DNA of 64,000 bases, from positions 1 to 64,000 of the forward strand of contig JAQCFL010000001.1 of the NCBI GenBank assembly GCA_027619375.1, in the 5' to 3' direction. Below are positions 55,782-64,000 of this stretch, piece after piece (position 1 is the stretch's first letter; each line of letters begins with the position of its first letter). The position numbers were made by a program, and so were the translations under genes. The notes under the pieces are model-generated. The model did not search any database. It was given only the letters and a program-made list of their open reading frames with translations, and was not told the origin of the DNA. Source of the DNA: Verrucomicrobiota bacterium (lineage in GTDB: Bacteria; Verrucomicrobiota; Verrucomicrobiia; Verrucomicrobiales; Akkermansiaceae).

Positions 55782-56879
55782 ATGAAATTCAGGATTTCCA
55801 GGGATGCATTTTTGGACAGCTTGCAGCAGGTCCAGCATGTAGTTAGTACGCGCACGACGCTTCCCATTCTCTCCAATGTGCTGATTGAAGCGGCCGATGG
55901 AAAGCTGCGTCTGACCACCACCGACCTTGATGTGGGGGTGAGTGGGACGGTAGAGGCCGACATCAAGAAGGAGGGCGCCACCACGCTTCCCGTGAAGCGG
56001 TTGGTGAGCATCATTCGCGAGCTGCCTGCCGCCGAGGTGGAAGTTTCCATCGACGGCAAGAACGTGGCCAGCATCACCTGTGGTCCCAGCTTCTTCAAGA
56101 TCATCGGCCTCCCCGAAGGCGAGTTCCCCCCGTTGCCGGATTTCAAGGACGCCAAGGAATACAAGATTTCCCAGGACATGCTTCGTGAGAGCCTGCGGCG
56201 GACTTCCTACGCCATTTCCAACGACGAGACCCGCTACGTGCTCAACGGCATCTTCACCGCCTTCAAAGCCGGCAAGTTGACCTTTGTGGCCACCGATGGT
56301 CGACGTCTGGCGATGGTGGACAACGAACTCGAGTTTCCCGCAAGCCACGAAACCGACATCATCATTCCGACCAAGGCGGTGCAGGAGTTGCAGCGTCTGT
56401 TGAGTGACAGCGGCAACGCCCTGGTGCGGTTGAGCGACAGCCAGATTTCCATCGAGGTGGGCAGCAATCTGATCGTTTCAAAGTTGATTGAGGGCAACTA
56501 CCCGAACTACCGCCAGGTCATCCCCGGCGAAACCCGGGAGCGCCTGACCATCGGCCGCGAGGCCCTACTCGAAACCGTCCGCCGGGTCTCGCTCCTTTCC
56601 TCCGAGAAATCGAATTCGGTGAAGATCGTTCTGACCGAAGGGAACATGGACGTCACCGCGAATTCTCCGGACATCGGTGAAGCCAAGGAATCCATGCCCG
56701 TGAACTACAAGGGAGTGGACATGGCCATCGCCTTCAATCCCGAGTTTCTCATGGCCCCGTTGCGAAACCTCACTGACGACGAGGTCCAGTTGGATTTGAT
56801 CGACGAGATGAGCCCCGGCGTGTTGCGGGCCGCCGGTTCGTTCCTCTACGTGCTGATGCCGATGCGGGTCACGTCCTGA
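55782..56879 (+). CDS. dnaN: DNA polymerase III beta sliding clamp
   Basis: MKFRISRDAFLDSLQQVQHVVSTRTTLPILSNVLIEA...YVLNGIFTAFKAGKLTFVATDGRRLAMV...LYVLMPMRV; downstream of dnaA. Confidence 0.95.
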   Translation: MKFRISRDAFLDSLQQVQHVVSTRTTLPILSNVLIEAADGKLRLTTTDLDVGVSGTVEADIKKEGATTLPVKRLVSIIRELPAAEVEVSIDGKNVASITCGPSFFKIIGLPEGEFPPLPDFKDAKEYKISQDMLRESLRRTSYAISNDETRYVLNGIFTAFKAGKLTFVATDGRRLAMVDNELEFPASHETDIIIPTKAVQELQRLLSDSGNALVRLSDSQISIEVGSNLIVSKLIEGNYPNYRQVIPGETRERLTIGREALLETVRRVSLLSSEKSNSVKIVLTEGNMDVTANSPDIGEAKESMPVNYKGVDMAIAFNPEFLMAPLRNLTDDEVQLDLIDEMSPGVLRAAGSFLYVLMPMRVTS

Positions 56880-56900
56880 TCGTCCACGTCTGAAGGGCGC

Positions 56901-57524
56901 TTATTCGATCGCCCCGTTGTCGCGGAGGAAATTTCCGAGCAGGCGCATGCCGGCCTTCTGGCTTTTCTCCGGGTGGAACTGGGTGGCGATGATCGAGCCG
57001 CGCTGCACTGCTGCGGCAAAGCGGGGGCCGTATTCCGTTTCCGCGGCGATTAGACTGCGATCGGCCGGGACCGGATAGTAGGAGTGGACGAAGTAAAAGA
57101 AGGGAGCGGGGCCCAGGCCCTCCCACGGACTCGATTCCGGTTCGTCAAGCTCGGCGCTGTTCCAACCCATGTGGGGGACCTTGAGGGAGGTCTCCGGAAA
57201 GTGCTGCACGGTGCCCTTGAAGATCCCGAGTCCCGGTTGGCCGGGCGATTCCTCGCTGGATTCAAAGAGGAGCTGGTAGCCGACACAGATGCCGAAGAAG
57301 GGACGGTCTGCAGAGAGCCATGCCTTGAGCGGGGCAACGAGTTCGCGGGCCTCCAGCTTGCGCATGCAGTCGCCGAAGGCTCCCTGTCCCGGAAAGACGA
57401 GGAGGTCACAGTCGGCGAAGCCCTCCGGGGAGGCGAGCATGCGGGGGGACACGCCAAGCGATTCCAGAGCCTTCACGAGGCTGCGGATGTTGCCTCCGCC
57501 ATAATCTACCACGCCAACCGTCAT
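56901..57524 (-). CDS. hisH: Imidazole glycerol phosphate synthase subunit HisH
   Basis: MTVGVVDYGGGNIRSLVKALESLG; PFFGICVGYQLLFESSEE; IIATQFHPEKSQKAGMRLLGNF. Confidence 0.95.
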   Translation of the reverse strand: MTVGVVDYGGGNIRSLVKALESLGVSPRMLASPEGFADCDLLVFPGQGAFGDCMRKLEARELVAPLKAWLSADRPFFGICVGYQLLFESSEESPGQPGLGIFKGTVQHFPETSLKVPHMGWNSAELDEPESSPWEGLGPAPFFYFVHSYYPVPADRSLIAAETEYGPRFAAAVQRGSIIATQFHPEKSQKAGMRLLGNFLRDNGAIE

Positions 57525-57546
57525 CAATTTGCCCAGAGGGGAGGGG

Positions 57547-58143
57547 TTAGAGGAGTTCCTTGGTGCTTGGGACACCAATGACCCGTGCGTCGGGTGTCAC
57601 CGCGACACGAATAGCGCGGGCCAGAGCCTTGAAGACACTTTCCGCGATGTGGTGTCCGTCACGGCCATAGAATACTTCCACATGCAGGTTGGCCCGCAGG
57701 TTCGAACAAAGGGCCCGGCAAAATTCCTCGACCAGACTGAAGGGGAAATTCTGCGCGGACGGGGTGTCCTCCGAAGCGTGGAACTCCAACCAGGGACGGT
57801 TGCTCAGGTCCACCACGACGCGGCTCAGGGCCTCATCCATCGGAACGAAGGCGTGCCCGTAGCGGGTGATGCCGCGCTTGTCTCCCAGAGCCTCGCGGAT
57901 GCACTCACCGAGCACGATTCCGGTGTCCTCCACGGTGTGGTGAAAGTCCACCTGCACGTCGCCATCAACCCTGATCTCGAGGTCGATGAGGGAGTGGCGG
58001 GAAAAGAGGGTGAGCATGTGATCGAAGAAGGGAATGCCTGTCTCGATCGTGGATGCTCCGGTACCGTCGAGGTTCAACCGGAGGTTGACATCTGTCTCGG
58101 TCGTCTTGCGGGCTTGTCCCGCGGTGCGTGGGTTGGTCGACAT
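57547..58143 (-). CDS. hisB: Imidazoleglycerol-phosphate dehydratase
   Basis: GTGASTIETGIPFFDHMLTLFSRHSLIDLEIRVDGDVQVDFHHTVEDTGIVLGECIREALGDKRGI; classic HisB. Confidence 0.96.
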   Translation of the reverse strand: MSTNPRTAGQARKTTETDVNLRLNLDGTGASTIETGIPFFDHMLTLFSRHSLIDLEIRVDGDVQVDFHHTVEDTGIVLGECIREALGDKRGITRYGHAFVPMDEALSRVVVDLSNRPWLEFHASEDTPSAQNFPFSLVEEFCRALCSNLRANLHVEVFYGRDGHHIAESVFKALARAIRVAVTPDARVIGVPSTKELL

Positions 58144-58166
58144 GAACTGGAATTCGCCGCAGGGGA

Positions 58167-59507
58167 TTACTGCTTCTTCTTGCCGCCGGCAAAGACGGCG
58201 ACGACGGCAATGACGAGAACAAGGCCCATCACCACGAAGAGGATGGTGGTCATTCCCACTCCGCCCTCCTCGTCCACTGCGGCAGGCTGGCTTGCCTCGC
58301 CGGAGTCTTCTGTGCCGGTTTGCTGGTCGGCGGGGGCTGGCGTCACCACGGGCTCCTCCTCCTTCGGAATCTCTCCGGGCTCGGTCGATTCCGGAGCGGG
58401 CTCGGTCTCCGTATCGGACTCGTCCGAAGTGGTCGGGATGGGCGCGTCAGGCTCTTCCTTGGCCAGTTGCTCCTCAAGAGCGGTAATGTAGCGTTCCGGA
58501 ACACCAAGGGTCTTGAGTTCCCCGAACAGCTTCTTCGCCTCCGCCTCGTCGCCTCCCGTGGCGGCGGTCCAGGCGTTCTTGTAGGTGGGGCCGACGGGTT
58601 TGATCGTGCTCGGATCAAAAGACTCCAAGCGCCGGCTCTCAGCATCGATGGCCCGGAGGGTGTCGGCCATCGGTTCCTTCTGATAGATGTCCAAGGTCGG
58701 CCAATCTGTGCCGGACTCCCTCTCCCTTTTGATCAGGGCGGCATAGATCGCTTCCTTCCTTTTGATTTCCGCCATTGCCGAATCACGCTGGTTGGCGGGA
58801 AGAGTGGCCAACTCCTTCTCGCGGTCCACGATCCGGTCGGGTACCCGCTTCAGGTCCGCGGCGACACCGGGCCCGTAAGCCTGGAGAACACGTTTCGAGA
58901 GCTCGATGCCCTTTACGTAGTGTTCCGAACCCTTGAAGTCGGCGTTGAGAGTCTCCAACGAGCGCAGGGCCTGGACAAAGCGCCCCGCCTCGGCGGCAGC
59001 CAGTGCATCGTCGTAAGTCATCCGCGCATCCAACTCGTAGGCGTTGGAAAACCGATCGGCGGGGGAGATCCACTTGCCGTCGAGCTTCAATCCACCCTGC
59101 GCCACCACTTCGCGCTCCTTCTCAAGGATGCCGATGATCTCATCGGTCTTTGCCTTGTGTCTTGAATTCGGAAAAGCGCCAAGGAAGGCCTTCGCCTGCT
59201 TGTTGATCATGCGGTCGTAGTCCGCCGCGGTGAGGCGATCCGGGGTGGGGACGAGGGCGGAAATGGCTTCGAAGGCTTCATCCGCCGGGGACGTCTTCAC
59301 AATCGATTCGACGTCTGCCTTGGCAATGGGCCGCTCATCCTTGATGCCACCCGGGCGTCGCACCAGAACGAGATAGGAATCAACCTCCTCCTTGAGGACC
59401 TGCCCATCAAGCACCGTGCCATCCTTGAGAGTGATGGTGTCGGCACAAGCGAGGCCGCTCACGGCCAATGATACGAGGAAAACTAGGGATTGAATACGGA
59501 ATTTCAT
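58167..59507 (-). CDS. Secreted / membrane-anchored hypothetical protein (coil-rich, C-terminal TM)
   Basis: Signal peptide MKFRIQSLVFLVSLAVSGLACADTITLKDGTVLDGQV; acidic Glu/Pro-rich linker; C-terminal TM helix and GGKKKQ. Confidence 0.7.
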   Translation of the reverse strand: MKFRIQSLVFLVSLAVSGLACADTITLKDGTVLDGQVLKEEVDSYLVLVRRPGGIKDERPIAKADVESIVKTSPADEAFEAISALVPTPDRLTAADYDRMINKQAKAFLGAFPNSRHKAKTDEIIGILEKEREVVAQGGLKLDGKWISPADRFSNAYELDARMTYDDALAAAEAGRFVQALRSLETLNADFKGSEHYVKGIELSKRVLQAYGPGVAADLKRVPDRIVDREKELATLPANQRDSAMAEIKRKEAIYAALIKRERESGTDWPTLDIYQKEPMADTLRAIDAESRRLESFDPSTIKPVGPTYKNAWTAATGGDEAEAKKLFGELKTLGVPERYITALEEQLAKEEPDAPIPTTSDESDTETEPAPESTEPGEIPKEEEPVVTPAPADQQTGTEDSGEASQPAAVDEEGGVGMTTILFVVMGLVLVIAVVAVFAGGKKKQ

Positions 59508-59574
59508 GATGCGTGGCGATTGGAACGAGGAGATTTTGCGACAGAATTCGGGGACTTGACCATTGAAAACACGC

Positions 59575-61833
59575 TCATCGGTCACTCGGGACCAGAAGCC
59601 GTTCCAGTTCCGCCGCCGTGGACGCTTTTCCTGCATCCTGTCCCGCGATCCGGACCGAGGCGCCCACCCCGCTGTCCTGCGGAATGATGAAGGCGGAAGG
59701 GAGTCCGGGAGCGACGTGGAGGATGGTCACCCCGTCGTAATGGTGACGGAGCAGGAGGTGATGGAGTTCGTCAAAAGCAGGTGTGCCGGGCTCCCCGGTC
59801 AAATACACCACCGTGTCGGTGAGCGGCACGAGGGCACTGACGAGAAAGTCGGTGTGAATCATCGGGACCCTCTCGGCCAGTGGCAGCAGGTGGGCGCGGA
59901 GATTGAGGGCGACCGCCCCGAGGGAGTCGGAGCCACTCAGTTGCACGAGCCGCTCGAGTGGACCGTAGATGGTTCCCCAGGTGGATCCGCCGAAGATCAT
60001 GGAGGTCGAGTAAATCGGCAGGACTGTCGTCCTCTCGCCGGCAGGGTTCTCCGCGAGCAGGCCGTTGTCGTCCCGGAGGACTTCCATGGCCTCCTCCATC
60101 AAGGACTGGGCGGCGGCCATGTGTTTGGGGTCGAGATCGATCCGATAGAGGGCGAAGAGCGCGACGAGCATCGTGCTGTAGTCCTCCCCGCGGGCGGCAA
60201 CGCTTCTCCGGCCCTCCGCCCCGGCGATGCGCAGGAAATGCCCATCCTCCGAGATGTGCCGGGTCAGGAGATGGTTCACGACAGCTTGGGCACGGGTCGT
60301 GTAGGATGAATCGCCGGTGACCCCGGCCATTTCAGCGAGTGCCATCGAATACTGTGCATTGATCGACGTGATTCTGGTCTGCTCGGTGAAGACGGCGTTC
60401 GAGCGCTCCACCAGTTCCTTTCGGTGGGTGAGGAGTCGGAGGCATGCTGCGTCGTAGAGCTTCGTCACTTCTTCGACGGATTGTCCCGTGGCGGCGGCGA
60501 TCTGCGAGGGCGTCTTCTTCTCGCCGAGGGTGTTCTTCCGGAAGTAATCGCGGCGGGGATCCACCTCCATCGGGAGATTGCCCAGACTGCTCAAGGCAAA
60601 GGCTTCACGGACGACCTCATACTCGGCTTCGGGCAGGAGTTCCTGCACCTTTTCCTGTGACCAGAAATAGGCGCGGTCGCCCACTTTGGAGTCCACAATG
60701 CCGGAGAAGCATCCGGTGCTGTTGTCGCCTTCCACGAACTGTTGCTCGACAAAATGGAGGCAGTCCTTGGCCAGTTTCAGCAGTTCGGGATTGCCCGTCA
60801 ACTGCGAGTTCACAGCGAAGCTCCCGGCCAGCTGGGACTGCGAGCTGGAGGTCTTCATGAGTTGGGGGATCTCCCAACCGCTCGAACGCCGGGCTGCAAA
60901 AAATCCTCCGTCCAAGGGGTCGCGGATAGCGGCTCTTTGCAGGGTGCTGGAGAGGCCGGTCACAAGTGCCCTCAACGACTCGGCGACCTGGACATCCATG
61001 ATCGGGGAGAGGCCGGTCTCCCCCGCGAATCGCAGCAGGGAGGCGGGGACCAGTCCTCCGCCGCCATCCATGCTTTTCGTGGTCGGGTCATAGAGAGAGG
61101 CCAGTTGACGGGCGGAGGATTTCACCAAGGCGCGGAGGGCATCCAGATCGGAGAGTTCCGCCGGTTCCATCTTGTGGAGTCGCAACCGACCTTCGTTGTC
61201 CTGGGCGCTGTTGACGATGACGTAGCGGGCCGAATCCTTCCAGATGCTGCTCACCATGAGATCCGAGCCACCGAAGATCTCATCAAAGCCATCGACCCCG
61301 CGCTCATCCAGCGGCAGCCAGGTGACGGGATTTCCCTCGTGGGAGATCCAGGCGATCGCCGGGAAGGAGGTCGGCCTTTTGATGTCCCCGCAGAGAAGGC
61401 TCATATAAATGGCCACCTCCGGAAACGCATCCACGTCAGCCAGGACGCAGACGTATTTTTCGTTCAGGAGTTGGCTGAGTTCGGTGCGGCGACGCAGATC
61501 GTCCAACAGGCGGATCGAGGACGGAAACCGGGCACTGACGAACACCGCGAACACCAGGCGCTGCTCGGCCTTTGCATCCTCGAACACGGTCGGAGACCAA
61601 CCTTGCCAATGGACGAGGTCGGATGATCGGCTCCGGAGAAACTCGGTGGGCTCCTGTCGGAGTTGATTCCGATGCACGCGCTCCACGACTTGGGCCTCGG
61701 CCTCGAAGTAACTGTCGCCCACTTCGTTGTTGCCGGCGGAATTTGATCGGTCACATCCCACCACCGTCGCGCCAATGGCCGCAATGGCGAAGGCGACAAT
61801 TGGACGGAGGAATTGGCGGGTCTGGAAAAGCAT
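59575..61833 (-). CDS. YyaL/DUF255-like lipoprotein with a divergent thioredoxin-like domain
   Basis: Lipobox ATVVGC; EPTEFLRSRSSDLVHWQGWSPTVFEDAKAEQRLVFAVFVSARFPSSIRLLDDL resembles the DUF255 N-terminus; C-terminal (alpha/alpha)6-like region. Confidence 0.65.
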   Translation of the reverse strand: MLFQTRQFLRPIVAFAIAAIGATVVGCDRSNSAGNNEVGDSYFEAEAQVVERVHRNQLRQEPTEFLRSRSSDLVHWQGWSPTVFEDAKAEQRLVFAVFVSARFPSSIRLLDDLRRRTELSQLLNEKYVCVLADVDAFPEVAIYMSLLCGDIKRPTSFPAIAWISHEGNPVTWLPLDERGVDGFDEIFGGSDLMVSSIWKDSARYVIVNSAQDNEGRLRLHKMEPAELSDLDALRALVKSSARQLASLYDPTTKSMDGGGGLVPASLLRFAGETGLSPIMDVQVAESLRALVTGLSSTLQRAAIRDPLDGGFFAARRSSGWEIPQLMKTSSSQSQLAGSFAVNSQLTGNPELLKLAKDCLHFVEQQFVEGDNSTGCFSGIVDSKVGDRAYFWSQEKVQELLPEAEYEVVREAFALSSLGNLPMEVDPRRDYFRKNTLGEKKTPSQIAAATGQSVEEVTKLYDAACLRLLTHRKELVERSNAVFTEQTRITSINAQYSMALAEMAGVTGDSSYTTRAQAVVNHLLTRHISEDGHFLRIAGAEGRRSVAARGEDYSTMLVALFALYRIDLDPKHMAAAQSLMEEAMEVLRDDNGLLAENPAGERTTVLPIYSTSMIFGGSTWGTIYGPLERLVQLSGSDSLGAVALNLRAHLLPLAERVPMIHTDFLVSALVPLTDTVVYLTGEPGTPAFDELHHLLLRHHYDGVTILHVAPGLPSAFIIPQDSGVGASVRIAGQDAGKASTAAELERLLVPSDR

Positions 61834-61977
61834 TCGTTTGGGTGTCAGGCAACCGTCGTTCGAAGTGTTCGCAGGATTTCCTGCCTTTGTCAAAGCTATC
61901 GGGCGGGAGGGTCTTCGGGAAGAAAAGGCTTTTGCTCCCAAAGCCCCCGGCTACAGTATGCCGACAAGGCTCCCACG

Positions 61978-62754
61978 GTGATCACGATAGCAGTTTCCAG
62001 CCAAAAAGGCGGGGTTGGCAAGACCACCGTGGCAATCAATTTGGCCCATGCCTTCGCAAGAAATGGGCGGCGAACCCTCTTGGTGGATGCGGATCCCCAG
62101 GGTTCGGTTGGGCTTTCCCTGACCAGGCAGAGTCGCCTGCTCTCCGGATTTTACGACATGATCGACGAGCCGTCCCTGAGTCTGGACCAGTTGATCGTTC
62201 CCACCCGCTTGGAAACGTTGAGCCTGATGGCGGCAGGACAGGCCAGCGCCTACGAGTTGGGGGGTGGATCGATGGGCGTTTCGCTCCATCGGGTGCGCGG
62301 GTTCTTGCGCGATGTCGCGGGTCGGGGCTTCGAGGTCTGTATCATTGATACGGCGGCCGGTCTATTTGGGGCCACTGCGGACGTGCTTTCCGCCGCGACC
62401 GCAGTGATCATTCCGCAGCAGGCGGAGCCTCTGGGCATTCGCTCGGTCCCCAAGATGCTTGAGGCCCTGGCGAGGATGCGGATCGTCAATCCCAAGCTCA
62501 CCATTCTGGGCGTGGTCTTGACGATGATGCAGCGGGATCTGGCGGAAAGCAGGGAAACGGCCCAGGCCCTGCGCAACCTGCTTCCTTCCGAGTTGGTATT
62601 GCGCACCGTCATTCCGCGGGACGACTTGTTCATCCGCGCCAGCGCGAAAGGCCTGCCGGTGGGGGTGATGGAGAGTGGGGCAGGGGCCTTGACGGTGTTC
62701 GACAACCTTCGGGTGGAAATCGAGGCAAAACTGAGGAGGCCGGTCGCCGGTTGA
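61978..62754 (+). CDS. ParA/MinD-family ATPase
   Basis: (V)ITIAVSSQKGGVGKTTVAINLAHAFARNGRRTLLVDADPQGSVGLSL; GTG start inside the longer supplied ORF. Confidence 0.88.
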   Translation: MITIAVSSQKGGVGKTTVAINLAHAFARNGRRTLLVDADPQGSVGLSLTRQSRLLSGFYDMIDEPSLSLDQLIVPTRLETLSLMAAGQASAYELGGGSMGVSLHRVRGFLRDVAGRGFEVCIIDTAAGLFGATADVLSAATAVIIPQQAEPLGIRSVPKMLEALARMRIVNPKLTILGVVLTMMQRDLAESRETAQALRNLLPSELVLRTVIPRDDLFIRASAKGLPVGVMESGAGALTVFDNLRVEIEAKLRRPVAG

Positions 62755-62756
62755 TC

Positions 62757-63629
62757 ATGGACCCGATTGATTCATGGGTGGATGCCGCGGAAGTGCGACG
62801 CTTGGCAGAGAGTCTGGTGGCCTCAGCCCCCGCGCTGATGGAAACGCCCAAGTTGGCGTATGGAGAAGCGTTTGTCGGATTCGAGCGTGCCGTCGTGGAG
62901 CCCGAACCACCAGCGGCACCAGCGCCGGGCGCGGTTCCGGAGCAACCGGCCCGGGTGGAGCAACCGGCCCGGGTGGAGCAGAACGCGCGGACGGCCTTGG
63001 CTGGAGCGCGTGAACTCGCCGAGCGGGGTGGCATCCTCGGAGCCCGTCAACCGGAGAGTCCGGCGCCCGCACCTCAACAGGCCCCGGTCGCCGTCGCCCC
63101 GGCGCCTCAGCCTGCGCTCACCCCCGCGGCCGTGCCAGCACGCGCGCTCCCGAGCTCGATGACCATCGTCTTTCCCGACGCGCTCACCCCCGCTGCCGTG
63201 CCAGCGCGCGCGGTCGCCGCTGCGGTGCCAGCCGAACCGCTGCACACCCCGGAAGGTCTGTTCATGGACCGCCTTCGCGCCTATGGCCATTGGTTGCACC
63301 GGTCGATCGCGGCCAAGGCCTTCTTCGTTGCCGACCGGGAAGGGGAGCTTCTCATTGATGAAATCAACTCCCCGAAGCTGCTCCAAGTCGCCCGGACCCT
63401 GGCTCAGGCCTCCTGGGCCGCCAATCGCCAGGCCGGGAGCGGACCGGCGGTCGGCAGCCTCCATGTCAAGCTGGGGGCCGAAAGCGTCTTGGAAGTTCTG
63501 CCCGTCACGAGCCGGTATGGGCCCTTGATCCTTGGAATCATCGTCCCGAGTCTGCTTCCCGCCGCGACCGTCCAAGTGGTCGGAAGCAGCTTGGAGCGGG
63601 TGGTGGATGGGCCGCTGCAGCGTTCCTGA
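62757..63629 (+). CDS. Ala/Pro-rich protein with C-terminal roadblock/LC7-like domain
   Basis: Low-complexity A/P/E linker with internal repeats, then HRSIAAKAFFVADREGELLIDEINSPKLLQVARTLAQASWAAN...YGPLILGIIVPSLLPAATVQVVGSSLERVV, roadblock-like. Confidence 0.55.
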   Translation: MDPIDSWVDAAEVRRLAESLVASAPALMETPKLAYGEAFVGFERAVVEPEPPAAPAPGAVPEQPARVEQPARVEQNARTALAGARELAERGGILGARQPESPAPAPQQAPVAVAPAPQPALTPAAVPARALPSSMTIVFPDALTPAAVPARAVAAAVPAEPLHTPEGLFMDRLRAYGHWLHRSIAAKAFFVADREGELLIDEINSPKLLQVARTLAQASWAANRQAGSGPAVGSLHVKLGAESVLEVLPVTSRYGPLILGIIVPSLLPAATVQVVGSSLERVVDGPLQRS

Positions 63630-63738
63630 AGGCTTGTTTCGGCAAACTTTTCAATTTTCTTTTCTACTTTGTGGGCTAGGGTCCCGCTCGAGGCACGGAG
63701 CAATTCCGGGTCGCTCATTTCTCCCCGAAATCCTGAGA

Positions 63739-64000
63739 ATGTCTGAAGACAACCAACCGTCCGGAAACGATCCGCAAAATCCACGTAAACCAGGCGAAGC
63801 GCCGGGTTCCTTCAATTGGCGGGTGCTGATCCTTTTCTCGGTGGCCCTTGGCCTCCTGACCCTTGCCTACCTGAACATCGGCGGTGGGCCGAGGCAGTCG
63901 CTTTCCTACAGCGAGTTCGAGACGCTCATGCGTGAGAACAAGGTGGTTCTCGATAATCCAAAGATGCCTTTGGAGATCGTCACTTCCGAGTCGTCCTTCA
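63739..64000 (+). CDS. ftsH: N-terminus of FtsH-like ATP-dependent zinc metalloprotease (truncated by window end)
   Basis: MSEDNQPSGNDPQNPRKPGEAPGSFNWRVLILFSVALGLLTLAYLNIGGGPRQSLSYSEFETLMRENKVV; typical FtsH N-terminal layout. Confidence 0.7.
   Translation, partial: MSEDNQPSGNDPQNPRKPGEAPGSFNWRVLILFSVALGLLTLAYLNIGGGPRQSLSYSEFETLMRENKVVLDNPKMPLEIVTSESSF

Noticed and set aside
1-64000. CRISPR arrays, tRNA or rRNA genes
   Set aside because: No regularly spaced short repeats, no cloverleaf with T-loop GTTCRANNC and no rRNA core sequences noticed while reading; a tRNAscan/Rfam run would be decisive.

Overview
High-GC bacterial chromosomal window with Verrucomicrobia/Planctomycetes-like gene content (taxonomy is inference). 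The best-defined locus is a Planctomycetes/Verrucomicrobia-type bacterial microcompartment (BMC) operon at about 11.4-19.6 kb. It contains a divergent DeoR regulator, PduL-type phosphotransacylase, three BMC-H and three BMC-P shell proteins, acetate kinase, acylating aldehyde dehydrogenase, class II aldolase and an LDH/MDH-family dehydrogenase. Genes for 2-oxoacid dehydrogenase E1alpha/E1beta/E2 lie directly upstream. Other content: a 2027-aa thioester alpha-2-macroglobulin, a sulfatase, a KamA-like radical SAM aminomutase, a three-module GH97 protein, PolX, DnaX, NagZ, PyrG, KdsB, an SSS transporter, DnaA-DnaN, HisBH, ParA plus a roadblock-like protein, and the start of FtsH. Accessory intervals (20-24 kb and 46.9-48 kb) carry toxin-antitoxin modules and MITE/REP-like repeats. 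Strongest anomalies: an in-frame TAG inside a conserved motif of gpmI, a frameshifted hicA beside an intact hicB, a likely malate-type specificity residue in the BMC-operon 'LDH', a degenerate/intact methyltransferase tandem pair, and a GH97 protein with no recognisable start or signal peptide. All calls come from reading the sequence and the supplied ORFs; no database search was run.
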